Positions 21,461 through 32,692 of a stretch of 64,000 nucleotides of DNA are shown here, one piece after another. This stretch comes from Betaproteobacteria bacterium. GTDB lineage: Bacteria > Pseudomonadota > Gammaproteobacteria > Burkholderiales > SG8-39. The stretch is from the NCBI GenBank assembly GCA_947479645.1, contig CANKAJ010000001.1:139537-203536 (forward strand), read 5' to 3'. Position 1 is the stretch's first letter. Every line of letters begins with the position of its first letter. A program made the translations under genes and the position numbers. The notes under the pieces were generated by a model that had not been told where the DNA came from, made no database searches, and worked only from the letters and a program-made list of their open reading frames with translations.

Positions 21461-22444
21461 TTAGTCCGGCCTGGCGCCGGAAATCCTAACCGCTTCAGCC
21501 CAGCGCGTAATTTCCGACCGGAAATAAGCGGTAAACTCTTCCGGCGTCATGCGCAGCACATCCACCCCTAGTGCGTCTAGTTGGTCGCGCAGATCCTGGG
21601 ACTGCGTAACGCGTGCAACATCAGCGTTGACTTTGTTCACGATGGCGGCTGGGACTCCGGCCGGGCCGAACACTCCGTACCAGTTACTGGCTTCATAGCC
21701 AGGGACCACAGTTTCGGCAATAGTCGGCAGCTCCGGGAGTGAATGCCAGCGCTGTTTCGATGTCACCGCTAGTGGCCGTAGTCGTCCGCTCTTGATGTGC
21801 CCCAAGACCGCCGAAATATTGGAGGAAGCGACCTGTACTTGCCCGCCGAGCAAGTCGGTGATTGCAGGCGCTGCACCTTTGTAAGGAACATGCACGAGTT
21901 CGATACCAAGCCTGGTCTTGAGCAGCTCGATCGACAGGTGACCGGTGGTGCCGCTTCCCGAAGATGCATAGCTCAATTTTTCACTACGCGATTTTGCAAG
22001 GCTGATGAACTCCTGGATGCTCTTTGCCGGAATCGATGGGTGTATCACCAACACACCCGGACCTATCGCGATCGGCACCATGGCCGAGAAGTCCCGGGCG
22101 GTGTCATAAGGAAGTTTTGGATAAAGCGAAGCATTGACCGTGAATGCCGTGGTGTTGATCATGAGGGTATAACCATCTGGTGTGGCTTTGGCGGTGGCCT
22201 CTGAACCGATGATGCTGTTGGCGCCAGCACGGTTCTCGATAACAATCTGCTGGCCCCAGATCGGCGTCAAGCGCGGCGAAATCATGCGAGCAAGTCCATC
22301 GATGGGGCCACCTGCCGCATAAGGTGCGATGACCCGCACGGGCTTCACTGGCCATGCCTGCGCCCAGGCGCTTGGTGGCGCCAAGCTCGCACCTCCAAGC
22401 GCAATGCCGAATACCATTCCAGCCTGCCTAATAAGACCTTTCAT
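21461..22444 (-). CDS. Bug/TctC-family substrate-binding protein
   Basis: WPVKPVRVIAPYAAGGPIDGLARMISPRLTPIWGQQIVIENRAGANSIIGSEATAKATPDGYTLM...HVPYKGAAPAITDLLGGQV. Confidence 0.93.
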   Translation of the reverse strand: MKGLIRQAGMVFGIALGGASLAPPSAWAQAWPVKPVRVIAPYAAGGPIDGLARMISPRLTPIWGQQIVIENRAGANSIIGSEATAKATPDGYTLMINTTAFTVNASLYPKLPYDTARDFSAMVPIAIGPGVLVIHPSIPAKSIQEFISLAKSRSEKLSYASSGSGTTGHLSIELLKTRLGIELVHVPYKGAAPAITDLLGGQVQVASSNISAVLGHIKSGRLRPLAVTSKQRWHSLPELPTIAETVVPGYEASNWYGVFGPAGVPAAIVNKVNADVARVTQSQDLRDQLDALGVDVLRMTPEEFTAYFRSEITRWAEAVRISGARPD

Positions 22445-22517
22445 TTTGACCTTTCAGCATGATTCAGAGAATCTGATGATTGCTTATTGGGCACGATGTG
22501 CACGCCCATCGCCGTCT

Positions 22518-23393
22518 TCAGTGAAAAGTGGTGCCGCCGTTAATATTGTAGGCCTGGCCCGTGATGAAATTGGCTTCATCCGAAGCAAGGAAAGCGACAA
22601 GATTTGCCACGTCTTCCGATTCTGCTATGCGCCCGAGCGGCACATTCCTTGCCACACTGGCTATATATTCGGCACGGACCTGTTCAATCGTCATGCCCCT
22701 CGCCGCCGCGTCAGCCGCTTCGCCATAATTGAAGCGGTCACTGTTGATGGAGCCCGGGCACACCGAATTGACCGTGATGCGATGCGGGGCAAGTTCGAGT
22801 GCTGCGCATTGCGCGAGTCCGATGAGCGCAAATTTCGACGATACGTAGGCGGCCATGCGGGGGCGTCCGCGCTTGGATGCTTCCGATGCAACGTTGACGA
22901 TGCGTCCTCCGGTACCCTGTTTGATCATAATCTGCCCGGCATACTTGATGGTCAAAAAGGCTGCCGTGGTGTTGATGGCCAAAAATCGCTGCCAAACTTC
23001 TTCAGCCAGTTCAGTGATAGGCACGCGCTCCTCCCCCATAATGGCGCGCGCGTTGTTGACTAGGATATCCAGATGGCCAAAGTGTGTTGCAGCCTGTTGT
23101 ATCAGGGACTGAATCTGCTCACCAACCAGTAGATCGCACCATACGGGCAGGCATTTTCGGCCAAGTAACTCGACTTCCCTGGCAACGCTTTCAATGCTTT
23201 TCCAGCCGGCCTTGATTTCCTGTGCCGGCAGATTTCCCGAAGGTCGCCGCACGTCAGTCAGCACAATATCCGCGCCCTGCGATGCCAGTTTGAGCGCCAC
23301 GGCGCGACCAACGCCTTTCATGCCGCCTGCACCGGTAATCAACGCAACCTTCCCGCTCAGAGAACTCATGTTTCCTCCAATTGTGATCTCCAC
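22518..23393 (-). CDS. SDR family oxidoreductase
   Basis: GKVALITGAGGMKGVGRAVALKLASQGADIVLTDV...NNARA...YVSSKFALIGLAQ...GQAYNINGGTTFH. Confidence 0.92.
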   Translation of the reverse strand: MEITIGGNMSSLSGKVALITGAGGMKGVGRAVALKLASQGADIVLTDVRRPSGNLPAQEIKAGWKSIESVAREVELLGRKCLPVWCDLLVGEQIQSLIQQAATHFGHLDILVNNARAIMGEERVPITELAEEVWQRFLAINTTAAFLTIKYAGQIMIKQGTGGRIVNVASEASKRGRPRMAAYVSSKFALIGLAQCAALELAPHRITVNSVCPGSINSDRFNYGEAADAAARGMTIEQVRAEYIASVARNVPLGRIAESEDVANLVAFLASDEANFITGQAYNINGGTTFH

Positions 23394-23470
23394 AGATCAT
23401 AGCAGGGTGAAACGATGCTTCATGAGTGACTCGACCGGCTGCAACCTCCTTGCTTTATGGGAACTATTGA

Positions 23471-23755
23471 CTAAAACAAATTCACTTCGGCTTGCAGTGC
23501 CCGTTTTTCTATCCAGGCATTTGCACTGGCAGACTTCAATTTGAAGTCCGGCCTGACAATTACCTTCGCCACTTGCGCGCCGTTTACTTGCGCGCCATTT
23601 ACCAGCCGCATCAATGAACTGGCGACAAAATTGCTTCCAGTACGCATACTGCACCAGTACTCGAGCCTTACCTGACACTTGACGCAACATTTCTTGCGAG
23701 TCGCACCAGCGCCACCCGCAGTTTCCGGATTAGTACGGATCACCATGCCAGTCAC
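23471..23755 (-). CDS. Hypothetical protein (94 aa) containing a 15-bp tandem duplication
   Basis: ORF only; contains NGAQVNGAQV from acttgcgcgccgttt/acttgcgcgccattt. Confidence 0.25.
   Translation of the reverse strand: MTGMVIRTNPETAGGAGATRKKCCVKCQVRLEYWCSMRTGSNFVASSLMRLVNGAQVNGAQVAKVIVRPDFKLKSASANAWIEKRALQAEVNLF
23571..23600. repeat. Tandem duplication, 2 x 15 bp, one mismatch
   Basis: acttgcgcgccgttt acttgcgcgccattt. Confidence 0.9.
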
Positions 23756-23893
23756 GCATAAAATACCCGACCGGTTAGTGGGCAGCCTGACCTAAAATCA
23801 ACATCTACCGCAATGAAAGCGCTATTGTCCATCAGGAAAAGAGGGCCGATGAGTTATTAACTCTACGGTTCAGGAGCAACGAGAGGGGAGATC

Positions 23894-24865
23894 ATGAAAC
23901 GACGCAGAATCCTGACACTGGGAATCGCGGCTTCGGCCGGCTTGGGCCTGCTGGGCTGGAATACGGCCCGTGCGCAACAGAGCTACCCGGCTCGGCCCGT
24001 GCGCCTGGTGGTTCCTTATCCGGCTGGCGGCGGCACAGACATCGTCGCGCGCAAATTTGCCGAGCGCCTGTCCAGCCTGATGGGCCAGCAGGTGATCATC
24101 GACAACAAACCCGGCGCGGAAGCCGCCATCGGTGCTGCCGAAGTGGCACACGCCGCGCCGGATGGCTACACGATCCTGTTCGGCACTCTGTCGACTCATG
24201 TCATCACGCCCGGCCTGATGGAAAAGCCTGGCTACGATCCGGTCAGGGATTTCGCGCAGATTGCGATCTTCGGCTCCCAGGCGATGGCGCTGGTGGTCAA
24301 TAACGAAGTGCCGGTAAAAAACCTACGCGAACTCGTCGCCTACATCAAGGCGAGCCCCGGCAAGTACAGTTATGCAAGTTCCAGCAGCATCAGTAGACTG
24401 ACCGTCAGCATGCTGGCGAAGCAGGTGGGGGGGCTGAACATCGTCGAGATTCCCTATAAGGGGGCCGTCCCGATCATTACGGATCTGCTCGCCAACCTCA
24501 CGCAACTCTATCCCTCGACCATGGCGTCGGTGACGTCGCTGCAAAAGTCGGGACGGCTGCGCATTTTCGCCGTGTGCACGCCCCAGCGCGTCAAATCCTA
24601 TCCTGATATACCTACAGCCATCGAATCGGGTATTCCGGACATGCTGCTTTCAACCTTCAACGTCGTGTCCGTGCCCGCGCGCACGCCCCAGGCCATCGTC
24701 GATCAACTAGCGCGGCATGCGACCGCGATGATGAGGGACGAAGCGCTCGCCAAGGATCTCGAAGCCCTCGGTGTCGAGCCCCATATCGAAGGAGACCCAG
24801 CCAAGGTCAATGCCTACGTCGAGGAATACCGCCAGCGCCTGAAGCCCTTGCTCAAAGGGGTATGA
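23894..24865 (+). CDS. Bug/TctC-family substrate-binding protein
   Basis: MKRRRILTLGIAASAGLGLLGWNTARAQQSYPARPVRLVVPYPAGGGTDIVARKFAERLSSLMGQQVIIDNKPGAEAAIGAAEVAHAAPDGYTI. Confidence 0.93.
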   Translation: MKRRRILTLGIAASAGLGLLGWNTARAQQSYPARPVRLVVPYPAGGGTDIVARKFAERLSSLMGQQVIIDNKPGAEAAIGAAEVAHAAPDGYTILFGTLSTHVITPGLMEKPGYDPVRDFAQIAIFGSQAMALVVNNEVPVKNLRELVAYIKASPGKYSYASSSSISRLTVSMLAKQVGGLNIVEIPYKGAVPIITDLLANLTQLYPSTMASVTSLQKSGRLRIFAVCTPQRVKSYPDIPTAIESGIPDMLLSTFNVVSVPARTPQAIVDQLARHATAMMRDEALAKDLEALGVEPHIEGDPAKVNAYVEEYRQRLKPLLKGV

Positions 24866-25177
24866 ACCCGGAATCGTCCGATGTACACCCCTGTCTTGTT
24901 TAATGGAAGGTAGCTCAACCTAAGCCTGCAGAGCCGGAAGCAAAAAAGCCTCGCCAACGACAATCCCTCAGGCCAAAAAACCAATCGGCACCTTTTTCAG
25001 TAAAAACGACAGCCTCTTTATTGCCGCGATCTTGGCTGAAGGGCGCAGCTGAATGGCAAGCTGACCCACAAAATAACAGCGGTTTTGGCGCGCGGGGTAC
25101 GCGCTGGCCCTGTCAATGCAAGTGGGCAAAATGGCGCGCCGATGAAGCAACTCGCCCTGCCCTGCCATGTCAAACTC

Positions 25178-25378
25178 TTACGCGGCTTGGCGGTGATAAT
25201 GAAGCAGTCCACCAAGCCCTTCGTGGCACTCGATGGCAGCATCCGGATCGGTCAGGCGCAAACGCCCGTGCTTTTGCGCCATCAGAATTAGGTTCTCGGC
25301 CGCCAGATATTCTGTTCGTAGCAGCAGTTCCTGATCCACCGTAGCGGTGATGAAGGCCAATACCCTTCGCCAATCCAT
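25178..25378 (-). pseudogene. Internally deleted integrase-core transposase relic (66 aa)
   Basis: MDWRRVLAFITATVDQELLLRTEYLAAENLILMAQKHGRLRLTDPDAA (transposase N-terminus) joined to IECHEGLGGLLHYHRQAA* (resembles the C-terminal RLGGLLRYYYREAA tail of the same family); catalytic DDE core absent. Confidence 0.65.
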
Positions 25379-25555
25379 AAGTGCCAGGTCACCGCATTCA
25401 GAATGAGCAGAATTTTACGTCAAGTACAACGTACCCTATGGAATTAGGGAGGCAGCGCCAAATGCCAAAAAGCACCCCTCTTTCAAGAAGTTCCTTTTTT
25501 TTAATATACGACTTCCACCACGAAGTCAGTGCGCCCTGCCGCGCGCACAAATAAA

Positions 25556-25583
25556 AAAGGCCAGGGTGGACACCCTGGCCTTT
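25556..25583 (-). terminator. Rho-independent terminator downstream of EF-G gene
   Basis: aaaggccaggg-tggaca-ccctggccttt hairpin followed on the minus strand by ttttttat. Confidence 0.85.
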
Positions 25584-25614
25584 CGAAGCTCAAAGACAAG
25601 ATTACTTGTTTTGC

Positions 25615-27744
25615 CTACTTCGCCTCTTTCTCCATCAACTTGTCGACCAGGCCTGACGGCACCTCAGAGTAGTGCGCGAACTCCATGGTAAAGGTGCCAC
25701 GGCCACTCGTGGTGGAGCGCAGGAAGTTGATGTACCCAAACATCTCTGCAAGCGGCACATAGCCCTGCACAGTCGCCTGTGGACCTTTCTGGCCCTGATC
25801 GGTCACCTGACCGCGACGACGATTGATGTCGCCAATAATGTCGCCCAGGTACTGAGCTTCGGTGACGACCTCAATCCGCATGATCGGCTCAAGCAGCTTG
25901 GGCCGGCTCGCTCTGTGCGCTTCCCGAAAGCAGCTGCGTCCGGCGATTTCAAATGCCAACGCGGAACTGTCCACATCGTGGTACTTGCCATCAAGCAGGC
26001 GCGCCCTGAAGTCGACCACCTCGTAACCCGCGATCTGGCCCTTCTTGCTCTCGGTGCGGATGGCGTGCTCCACGGCCGGGATGAATTCGCGCGGAATACG
26101 TCCGCCCGTCACTTCATCAGACCATTCAATGCCGGTACCGGAAGGCAGCGGCTCGAAGACCATTTTCACTTCAGCAAACTGACCTGAACCGCCGGACTGT
26201 TTCTTGTGCGTGTAGATGTGTTCCACCGGCTTGCCAAAGGCTTCGCGGAAGCTGACCTTGGGCTTGCCCATATTGGCTTCCACGCCGAGTTCGGTGCGCA
26301 TGCGGTCAATGGTCACCTCAAGATGCAGTTCGCCCATGCCACGCAATACGGTCTGACCGGTTTCCTGGTCGACATTGAGACGCAGCGACGGATCGGCCTT
26401 GACCATCTTGTAGAGCGCGGTAGACATCTTGTCGATGTCGGCACGCGTCTTGGGTTCCACCGAAACGCTGATTACCGGGTCCGGGAAACGCATCCGTTCT
26501 AGAAGTGCCGGATGGGCTGGATCGCATAGCGAATCACCCGTCTCAGTGTCCTTCATCGAAACAAAGGCGCAAATATCGCCAGCGCGGACTTCATCAATAT
26601 CCTTGGTCACATTGGCCTGCACTTCGACAATACGACCAATCCGCTCTTTCTTGTCACGCGTCACATTCATGAGGGTATCGCCCTTCTTGATGATCCCCGA
26701 ATAAACACGCGCAAACGTCAGCGTACCGAACTGATCGTTGATCACCTTGAACGCGAGCGCACGCGAGGGCGCGTCGTCCGTGACCTCCTGTGATCCGATG
26801 ATATTTCCATCCGGATCCACCAAGGAAATACCCCCATTCTCGCCCGGGTACGGCAGGTAGTCGATAACCGCGTCAAGCAACTGCTGAACACCCTTGTTCT
26901 TGAAGGAAGAACCGCATAGCACCGGAACCAGCTTGCCGCTCACCGAGCCCTTGCGTATGCATTCCTTGAGTTTGGCAGGATCGAACTTGTCGTTTTCAAC
27001 AAAGTCCATGAATGCGTCATCATCCAGCGCCAGCGCCGTTTCCAGCATTTCCTTGCGCAGTGCCGGAATCTGGTCAATCCAGTCATTGTCACGGGTGGCA
27101 GTGAATGTAAAGCGCGCTTTCAGTGCATCGAGCGGAATCGTTTCCCATTCGGCATCCTTGTCATCCGAACTCCACACATAGGCAACGCCAGCAACCAGGT
27201 CGGCCATGCCGGTGAACTCGCTATCGCTGCCCAGCGGGATATGGCAAAGGACGATTTCCGCACCCAGACGCTCTTTAATGCCTTTGATGCAATGAGCAAA
27301 GTTCGCTCCCATACGGTCCATCTTGTTCACATAGCAAATACGCGGCACATTGTATTGATTGGCCAAACGCCAGTTGGTTTCAGTCTGCGGTTCCACGCCA
27401 GCCACGCCATCAAATACCACCACAGCGCCATCCAGCACACGCAAGCTGCGGTTCACCTCAATGGTGAAGTCAACGTGACCCGGGGTGTCAATAACGTTAA
27501 CCTGATAACCCTTCCACTCGGTGGAAACCGCTGCGCTCTGAATCGTAATTCCGCGCTTGCGCTCTTGTTCGAGATAATCGGTAGTGGTGCTGCCCTTGCC
27601 GTCCTTGGTGTCGTGGACTTCCACAATCTGATGCTTCTTTCCGGTGTAATACAGAACACGTTCCGTGGTTGTGGTCTTGCCAGCATCGATATGGGCAATG
27701 ATCCCGATGTTGCGGTAAAGGTTTAGCGGCTTCTTTCGTGCCAT
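25615..27744 (-). CDS. fusA: Elongation factor G
   Basis: [65 protein letters not shown]...; full length; no adjacent rpsL/rpsG/tuf. Confidence 0.95.
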   Translation of the reverse strand: MARKKPLNLYRNIGIIAHIDAGKTTTTERVLYYTGKKHQIVEVHDTKDGKGSTTTDYLEQERKRGITIQSAAVSTEWKGYQVNVIDTPGHVDFTIEVNRSLRVLDGAVVVFDGVAGVEPQTETNWRLANQYNVPRICYVNKMDRMGANFAHCIKGIKERLGAEIVLCHIPLGSDSEFTGMADLVAGVAYVWSSDDKDAEWETIPLDALKARFTFTATRDNDWIDQIPALRKEMLETALALDDDAFMDFVENDKFDPAKLKECIRKGSVSGKLVPVLCGSSFKNKGVQQLLDAVIDYLPYPGENGGISLVDPDGNIIGSQEVTDDAPSRALAFKVINDQFGTLTFARVYSGIIKKGDTLMNVTRDKKERIGRIVEVQANVTKDIDEVRAGDICAFVSMKDTETGDSLCDPAHPALLERMRFPDPVISVSVEPKTRADIDKMSTALYKMVKADPSLRLNVDQETGQTVLRGMGELHLEVTIDRMRTELGVEANMGKPKVSFREAFGKPVEHIYTHKKQSGGSGQFAEVKMVFEPLPSGTGIEWSDEVTGGRIPREFIPAVEHAIRTESKKGQIAGYEVVDFRARLLDGKYHDVDSSALAFEIAGRSCFREAHRASRPKLLEPIMRIEVVTEAQYLGDIIGDINRRRGQVTDQGQKGPQATVQGYVPLAEMFGYINFLRSTTSGRGTFTMEFAHYSEVPSGLVDKLMEKEAK

Positions 27745-28098
27745 GACGTTGCCTTCTGTAAAAAGTAATTTATCGTTGACTCAGAACGGCGTGCTGCATC
27801 CAATAGCGCCATTGACCGCCAGTCTACGGCCTGCACGCAATAAGTGCAGGAACAATGTGGGGTCAAGCTGAGAAGGGCCGAATTGTACCTGTATTAGGGC
27901 TTTAACTCAGCGTTAAACTGGACAGAAATCCCCGTTTCAATCAAAAAATAAGACGCAAAAGGGCTTCCGAACCCGAAAATGCCCAATTTGTATCTGGACC
28001 TGATGACGACTTATCCCTGCCTGCGGCCCCACGCTTCGCCATTTGATTGGTCCGTAGCCATCTCCTAACCCGTATAATCTGCCCCTTTTCCTGAAAAT

Positions 28099-29013
28099 AT
28101 GCTGCTAACGAATCTTGTCGTCTTCCGCCTTCCGAAAAGCTGGTCCCTCAATGCTGACGAGTTGGAAAAGAAGCTCTCGCTACAGCCGCTGAGCCCCTGC
28201 GGTAGCTTTGCAATGGAAAGTCGCGGCTGGCTACCCCCAAAGGATGATGCAAGATTCATCTATACCCAGAATCACCACTGGCTGCTGACCTTGGGAATCG
28301 AACTCAAATTACTGCCTTCCACAATTATTCGGCAAGTAGCCAAGGAACGCAGCGCCGAAGTAGCTCGCAAGCAGGCTCATCCGGTTGGCCGCAAACAAAT
28401 GCGGGAAATCCGCGACGAAGTCACCAACGAACTGCTACCTCGTGCACTGAGCCGCAGAACCACGACAAGGGCTTGGATTGACTCGACTGGAAAATGGCTT
28501 GCAGTGGACGCTGCTGCCGACAAGAAAGCCGAGGAATTTCTTGAGGCGCTGCGCCGCGCCGAGGAGAACTTCCCATGCAAGCGCCTGGACACGCAACGCT
28601 CACCGGGTGCTGCCATGACCAACTGGCTCGCTACCGGCAAGGCCCCGCAGTCGTTCAGCATCGACCAGGATCTGGAACTGCAATCGTCCGACATGAGCAA
28701 GGCCACCGTTCGCTATGTGCGTCATCCCCTCGAAGGCCGTGACATTCGAGATCACATCAGTGCCGGCAAGACAGCCATTCGCCTTGGTCTTACCTGGCAA
28801 GACAAGATTTCATTCGTATTGACGGACCAACTGCATATCAAGCGAATCACATTCCTCGAACTTCTCAAGTCAGAACCTGCAGCCGACTCGGAGTCGGATG
28901 CAGGCAACGAAGATGAACAATTCGACGCCGATTTCGCCCTAATGACAGGCGAACTTTCACTCATGCTGGCTGATCTGGTCAATGCGCTGGGTGGTGAAAA
29001 AATCTCTGAATGA
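28099..29013 (+). CDS. rdgC: Recombination-associated protein RdgC
   Basis: NLVVFRLPKSWSLNADELEKKLSLQPLSPCGSFAMESRGWLPP...LPSTIIRQVAKERSAEVARKQAHPVGRKQMREIRDEV. Confidence 0.93.
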   Translation: MLLTNLVVFRLPKSWSLNADELEKKLSLQPLSPCGSFAMESRGWLPPKDDARFIYTQNHHWLLTLGIELKLLPSTIIRQVAKERSAEVARKQAHPVGRKQMREIRDEVTNELLPRALSRRTTTRAWIDSTGKWLAVDAAADKKAEEFLEALRRAEENFPCKRLDTQRSPGAAMTNWLATGKAPQSFSIDQDLELQSSDMSKATVRYVRHPLEGRDIRDHISAGKTAIRLGLTWQDKISFVLTDQLHIKRITFLELLKSEPAADSESDAGNEDEQFDADFALMTGELSLMLADLVNALGGEKISE

Positions 29014-29215
29014 CGGCATAACTCATTCTACGGACGTTGGACTTCAGAACAACGTTAAAAATTCCTACTTCTGATAATAATATTCCAATAAATATAATTT
29101 AAAACCAATCTACTTTCCTTAACTGATAACAATAAAACTGCCGCGTAACGCCATCAGGCAGCGTCACCATGGGGTAATACCGGCAAGGCGGCAGGCTCGC
29201 GCTACAATTGACCTC

Positions 29216-30274
29216 ATGCAGCCTACCTCCTCATCCGCACCTGCCGCCAACTCAAGTCAAGACAGAACGCAATACGCGGTTGCCATCTGGCTGTTCGTAT
29301 GTTGCGTCATGGTATTCGGCATGATCGTCGTTGGGGGTGCCACGCGTCTTACACACTCAGGCTTGTCCATCACCGAATGGCAACCGATCGTTGGCACTCT
29401 CCCGCCCATCACCGAGGCCGACTGGGCCGTCGTCTTCGACAAATACAAGTTGACACCGGAGTACCAGAAGGTCAATGCCGGTATGACCCTGGACGCATTC
29501 AAGGGCATTTTCTGGTGGGAATACGCCCACCGACTGCTTGGACGCACCATCGGTATGGTCTTTCTCATTCCCCTGATCGCATTTGCCTGGTTGAAGCGGA
29601 TTGACCGTTCCCTGGCATTGCGCCTATGCGGCATTTTCGTCCTGGGCGGACTGCAGGGAGCCATGGGCTGGTATATGGTGAAGTCCGGCCTCGTCGACAA
29701 TCCGCGCGTGTCACAGTTCCGACTCACCGCCCATCTCAGCCTTGCTTTCGCGATCTTTGCCGCCATGCAATGGACAGCACTTTCCCTGCTCCACACAAAC
29801 CCGGATTCGCAACGCTCAAGCAATTGCCTGAGAAACTTTTCGCGGATCATCTTTTTCATTATCTGCTTCATGGTGATTACCGGCGGTTTTGTCGCCGGGA
29901 TACGCGCCGGATTTGCCTATAACAGCTTTCCGCTGATGAACGGCTACATTGTGCCGCCTGAAATCCTTTCCATCGATCCATGGTGGATGAATTTCTTCTA
30001 CAACATGGCGACGGTACAATTCGATCATCGACTCGGAGCTTGGGCATTGGCAGCACTGGTGCCATGGTTTTGGCTGCGCTCGCGCGCTGAACTGCTGTCA
30101 AAGAGAGCGCGAATCTCCTGCAACCTCTTGATCGGCATGCTGATTGTGCAGATCGGGCTGGGAATCGCCACCCTCCTGATGGTTGTGCCAGTGCCACTGG
30201 CAGCCGCCCATCAAGGCGGCGCAGTACTCCTTTTTGCCCTATCGCTCATGACTGTCCACGCGCTGCGGCGCTGA
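29216..30274 (+). CDS. ctaA: COX15/CtaA heme A synthase
   Basis: GGATRLTHSGLSITEWQPIVGTLPP...FWWEYAHRLLGRTIG...LQGAMGWYMVKSGL...VQFDHRLGAW...AAAHQGGAVLL. Confidence 0.92.
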   Translation: MQPTSSSAPAANSSQDRTQYAVAIWLFVCCVMVFGMIVVGGATRLTHSGLSITEWQPIVGTLPPITEADWAVVFDKYKLTPEYQKVNAGMTLDAFKGIFWWEYAHRLLGRTIGMVFLIPLIAFAWLKRIDRSLALRLCGIFVLGGLQGAMGWYMVKSGLVDNPRVSQFRLTAHLSLAFAIFAAMQWTALSLLHTNPDSQRSSNCLRNFSRIIFFIICFMVITGGFVAGIRAGFAYNSFPLMNGYIVPPEILSIDPWWMNFFYNMATVQFDHRLGAWALAALVPWFWLRSRAELLSKRARISCNLLIGMLIVQIGLGIATLLMVVPVPLAAAHQGGAVLLFALSLMTVHALRR

Positions 30275-31181
30275 AACGCTGCACCTGTGTCATCAGCGTT
30301 GGGGGTACGGGTTTTGCCCCCGAAAGTACTTCGCCTATCCAAGCAGCGGTAGTCGCGGCGGAGACCTCCTGCGACAGTGAATCGGCCGTTACTTCATGAT
30401 CCCCCTGCGGCTCGATTTCCCGGCCTTCACCCTGCTTGAAAAGAGTCAATGCAGGCATGCGGCGAGGGCTCGCATAAGGCTCTCCCTCACTGCCCCGCAG
30501 AAGAATGGCCGGCCACCCATCAACAGCAAAGAGATCGGTCATGCGCTGTAAATAGTCTGGATGGGTAACCGGAACAATTCGCAAAGCCTTGCCACCGAAC
30601 GGATCGAGCAGTTTGGCAATCGTATGTGCCGAACTTCGCACGCCGATGCGCATTCGCCCGGTCATCAGTCTGGCCAAGCCGGGAGAAAGCGCTTCCAATG
30701 GCATATAGGCGAGGCGCCCCCTCTTCAAACTGCCGGCCGCTGCGACGGCACTTTTCGATTCGGCAATACCGAGTTCCCTCAGAATGGAAATTGTGGTGAC
30801 TCGACCGTACGAATCTGCAACACCATGCATCAATACTGGAATACCATCGCGAGCCAAAAGCATGGCCAGCAACGGCGTCATATTGGGCAAACGTCGCGCG
30901 CCGTTGTAACTGGGCAATATCACCGGCATTGGACCATCTGGCACATCAATGCGTGCGATGCGTTTCGCTACGGCAGTGCAGAATCCACGCAACTCGCCCA
31001 GCGACTCGCCCTTGATGCGATAGGCAATCCACAAGGCGCCCAGTTCCATCTCAGGCACTTCACCATCGAGCATGGCGCCAAAAAGTTCCTCTGCATCCGA
31101 CTCAGGCAGATCGCGCGCACCACGCGCGCCTCGACCCACTTGCTTGATAAAGGAAGTCCAATCCCGAATGCTGGTGCTCAT
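30246..31181 (-). CDS. ybiB: YbiB-type TrpD2-like nucleic-acid-binding protein
   Basis: Anthranilate phosphoribosyltransferase-like fold sequence: GELRGFCTAVAKRIARIDVPDGPMPVILPSYNGARRLPNMTPLLAMLLARDGIPVLMHG. Confidence 0.8.
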   Translation of the reverse strand: MSTSIRDWTSFIKQVGRGARGARDLPESDAEELFGAMLDGEVPEMELGALWIAYRIKGESLGELRGFCTAVAKRIARIDVPDGPMPVILPSYNGARRLPNMTPLLAMLLARDGIPVLMHGVADSYGRVTTISILRELGIAESKSAVAAAGSLKRGRLAYMPLEALSPGLARLMTGRMRIGVRSSAHTIAKLLDPFGGKALRIVPVTHPDYLQRMTDLFAVDGWPAILLRGSEGEPYASPRRMPALTLFKQGEGREIEPQGDHEVTADSLSQEVSAATTAAWIGEVLSGAKPVPPTLMTQVQRFSAAARGQS

Positions 31182-31224
31182 CGAAAGGCCCACCATGAAA
31201 TAAGTTTAGCGACCGAGTGCGTGC

Positions 31225-32625
31225 TCACGAATGCCCCACCATCGTTTCCGGCCGAACCCACATATCGAATTGCTGGGCCGAAACATACCCCGACGCCAAC
31301 GCCGCTTCACGCAACGTCTTGCCTTCGCGATGGGCATTCTTGGCAATCTCGGCCGCCTTGTCATAACCAATATGGGGATTGAGCGCTGTTACCAGCATCA
31401 AGGAATTGGCCACCAGTTCGGCGATGCGCTCACGATTGGGCTCGATTCCCTTCGCGCAGTGATCGTTAAAGCTGGCCGAGCCGTCAGCCAGCAATCGAAT
31501 ACTCTGCAAGACGTTGTGAATGATGAGCGGCTTGTAAACATTCAGTTCGAAGTTCCCCGAAGCCCCTCCAATATTGACGGCAACATCATTGCCGAAAACC
31601 TGGGCGCACAACATGGTCAGCGCCTCCGACTGCGTCGGATTGACCTTGCCGGGCATGATGGAACTCCCTGGCTCGTTTTCCGGAATGGTGAGTTCAGCGA
31701 TCCCGGAGCGCGGCCCGCTGGCCAGCCAACGCACATCATTGGCAATTTTGTTCAGGGAGGCAGCCACGGTTTTCAGCGCCCCATGCAGGTGCACCAGAGC
31801 ATCATTGGAGGCCAACGCCTCGAAACTGTTTCGGGCCGGGACAAACGGCAGTCCGGTGGCGTGGGCCAGTTCTCGGGCGACGCGCTTGCCAAATTCAGGA
31901 TGTGCATTCAGCCCGGTGCCCACCGCCGTCCCGCCCAGCGCCAGTTCGAAAACATGCGCCTGAGCCATGTTGAGATGGGCTATACCATGATCGAGCTGAG
32001 AAACATACCCGGAAAATTCCTGGCCAAGCGTCAGTGGCGTCGCATCCTGAAGATGGGTACGCCCGATTTTGACGATATCGGCAAAGGCTTTCATTTTCGC
32101 AGCAAGCGTTTTTTGCAATTGCTGCAGGGCCGGGACAAGCTGATCGTTGACAGCGCGAGCAACAGCCACATGCATTGCCGTCGGGAATACATCGTTGGAG
32201 GATTGCCCGCAATTGACATCGTCGTTCGGATGAACAAGACGCTCCTCCCCGCGCAGGCCGCCAAGCAATTCCGACGCTCGATTCGCGAGTACTTCATTGA
32301 CATTCATGTTGCTTTGGGTACCGGAACCAGTCTGCCACACCACCAGCGGGAATTCCGCATCGTGCCTGCCCGCAAGCACTTCGTCAGCCGCCCCCAGTAT
32401 GGCATCCGCCTTCTTCGCATCCAGCAGACCCAGGTCACGATTGATCCCTGCGCAACAGCGCTTGACCAGCACCAGTGCAAGAATCAGTTCTTTCGGCATA
32501 CGCTCACTGGAAATACGAAAATTCTCCAGCGAGCGTTGTGTCTGCGCGCCCCACAATCGATCGGCCGGGACAGGAATGTCCCCGAACGTATCGCGCTCAA
32601 TGCGGTAATCCGTCATAACATCCAT
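31225..32625 (-). CDS. fumC: Class II fumarate hydratase
   Basis: [35 protein letters not shown], signature [13 protein letters not shown]. Confidence 0.96.
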   Translation of the reverse strand: MDVMTDYRIERDTFGDIPVPADRLWGAQTQRSLENFRISSERMPKELILALVLVKRCCAGINRDLGLLDAKKADAILGAADEVLAGRHDAEFPLVVWQTGSGTQSNMNVNEVLANRASELLGGLRGEERLVHPNDDVNCGQSSNDVFPTAMHVAVARAVNDQLVPALQQLQKTLAAKMKAFADIVKIGRTHLQDATPLTLGQEFSGYVSQLDHGIAHLNMAQAHVFELALGGTAVGTGLNAHPEFGKRVARELAHATGLPFVPARNSFEALASNDALVHLHGALKTVAASLNKIANDVRWLASGPRSGIAELTIPENEPGSSIMPGKVNPTQSEALTMLCAQVFGNDVAVNIGGASGNFELNVYKPLIIHNVLQSIRLLADGSASFNDHCAKGIEPNRERIAELVANSLMLVTALNPHIGYDKAAEIAKNAHREGKTLREAALASGYVSAQQFDMWVRPETMVGHS

Positions 32626-32692
32626 CTCCTGTGTCGCAGAGAAGGGGTCATCTTACCGCTTGCGGCCGGCGAAGGCCCACTTTCATCCCCTA

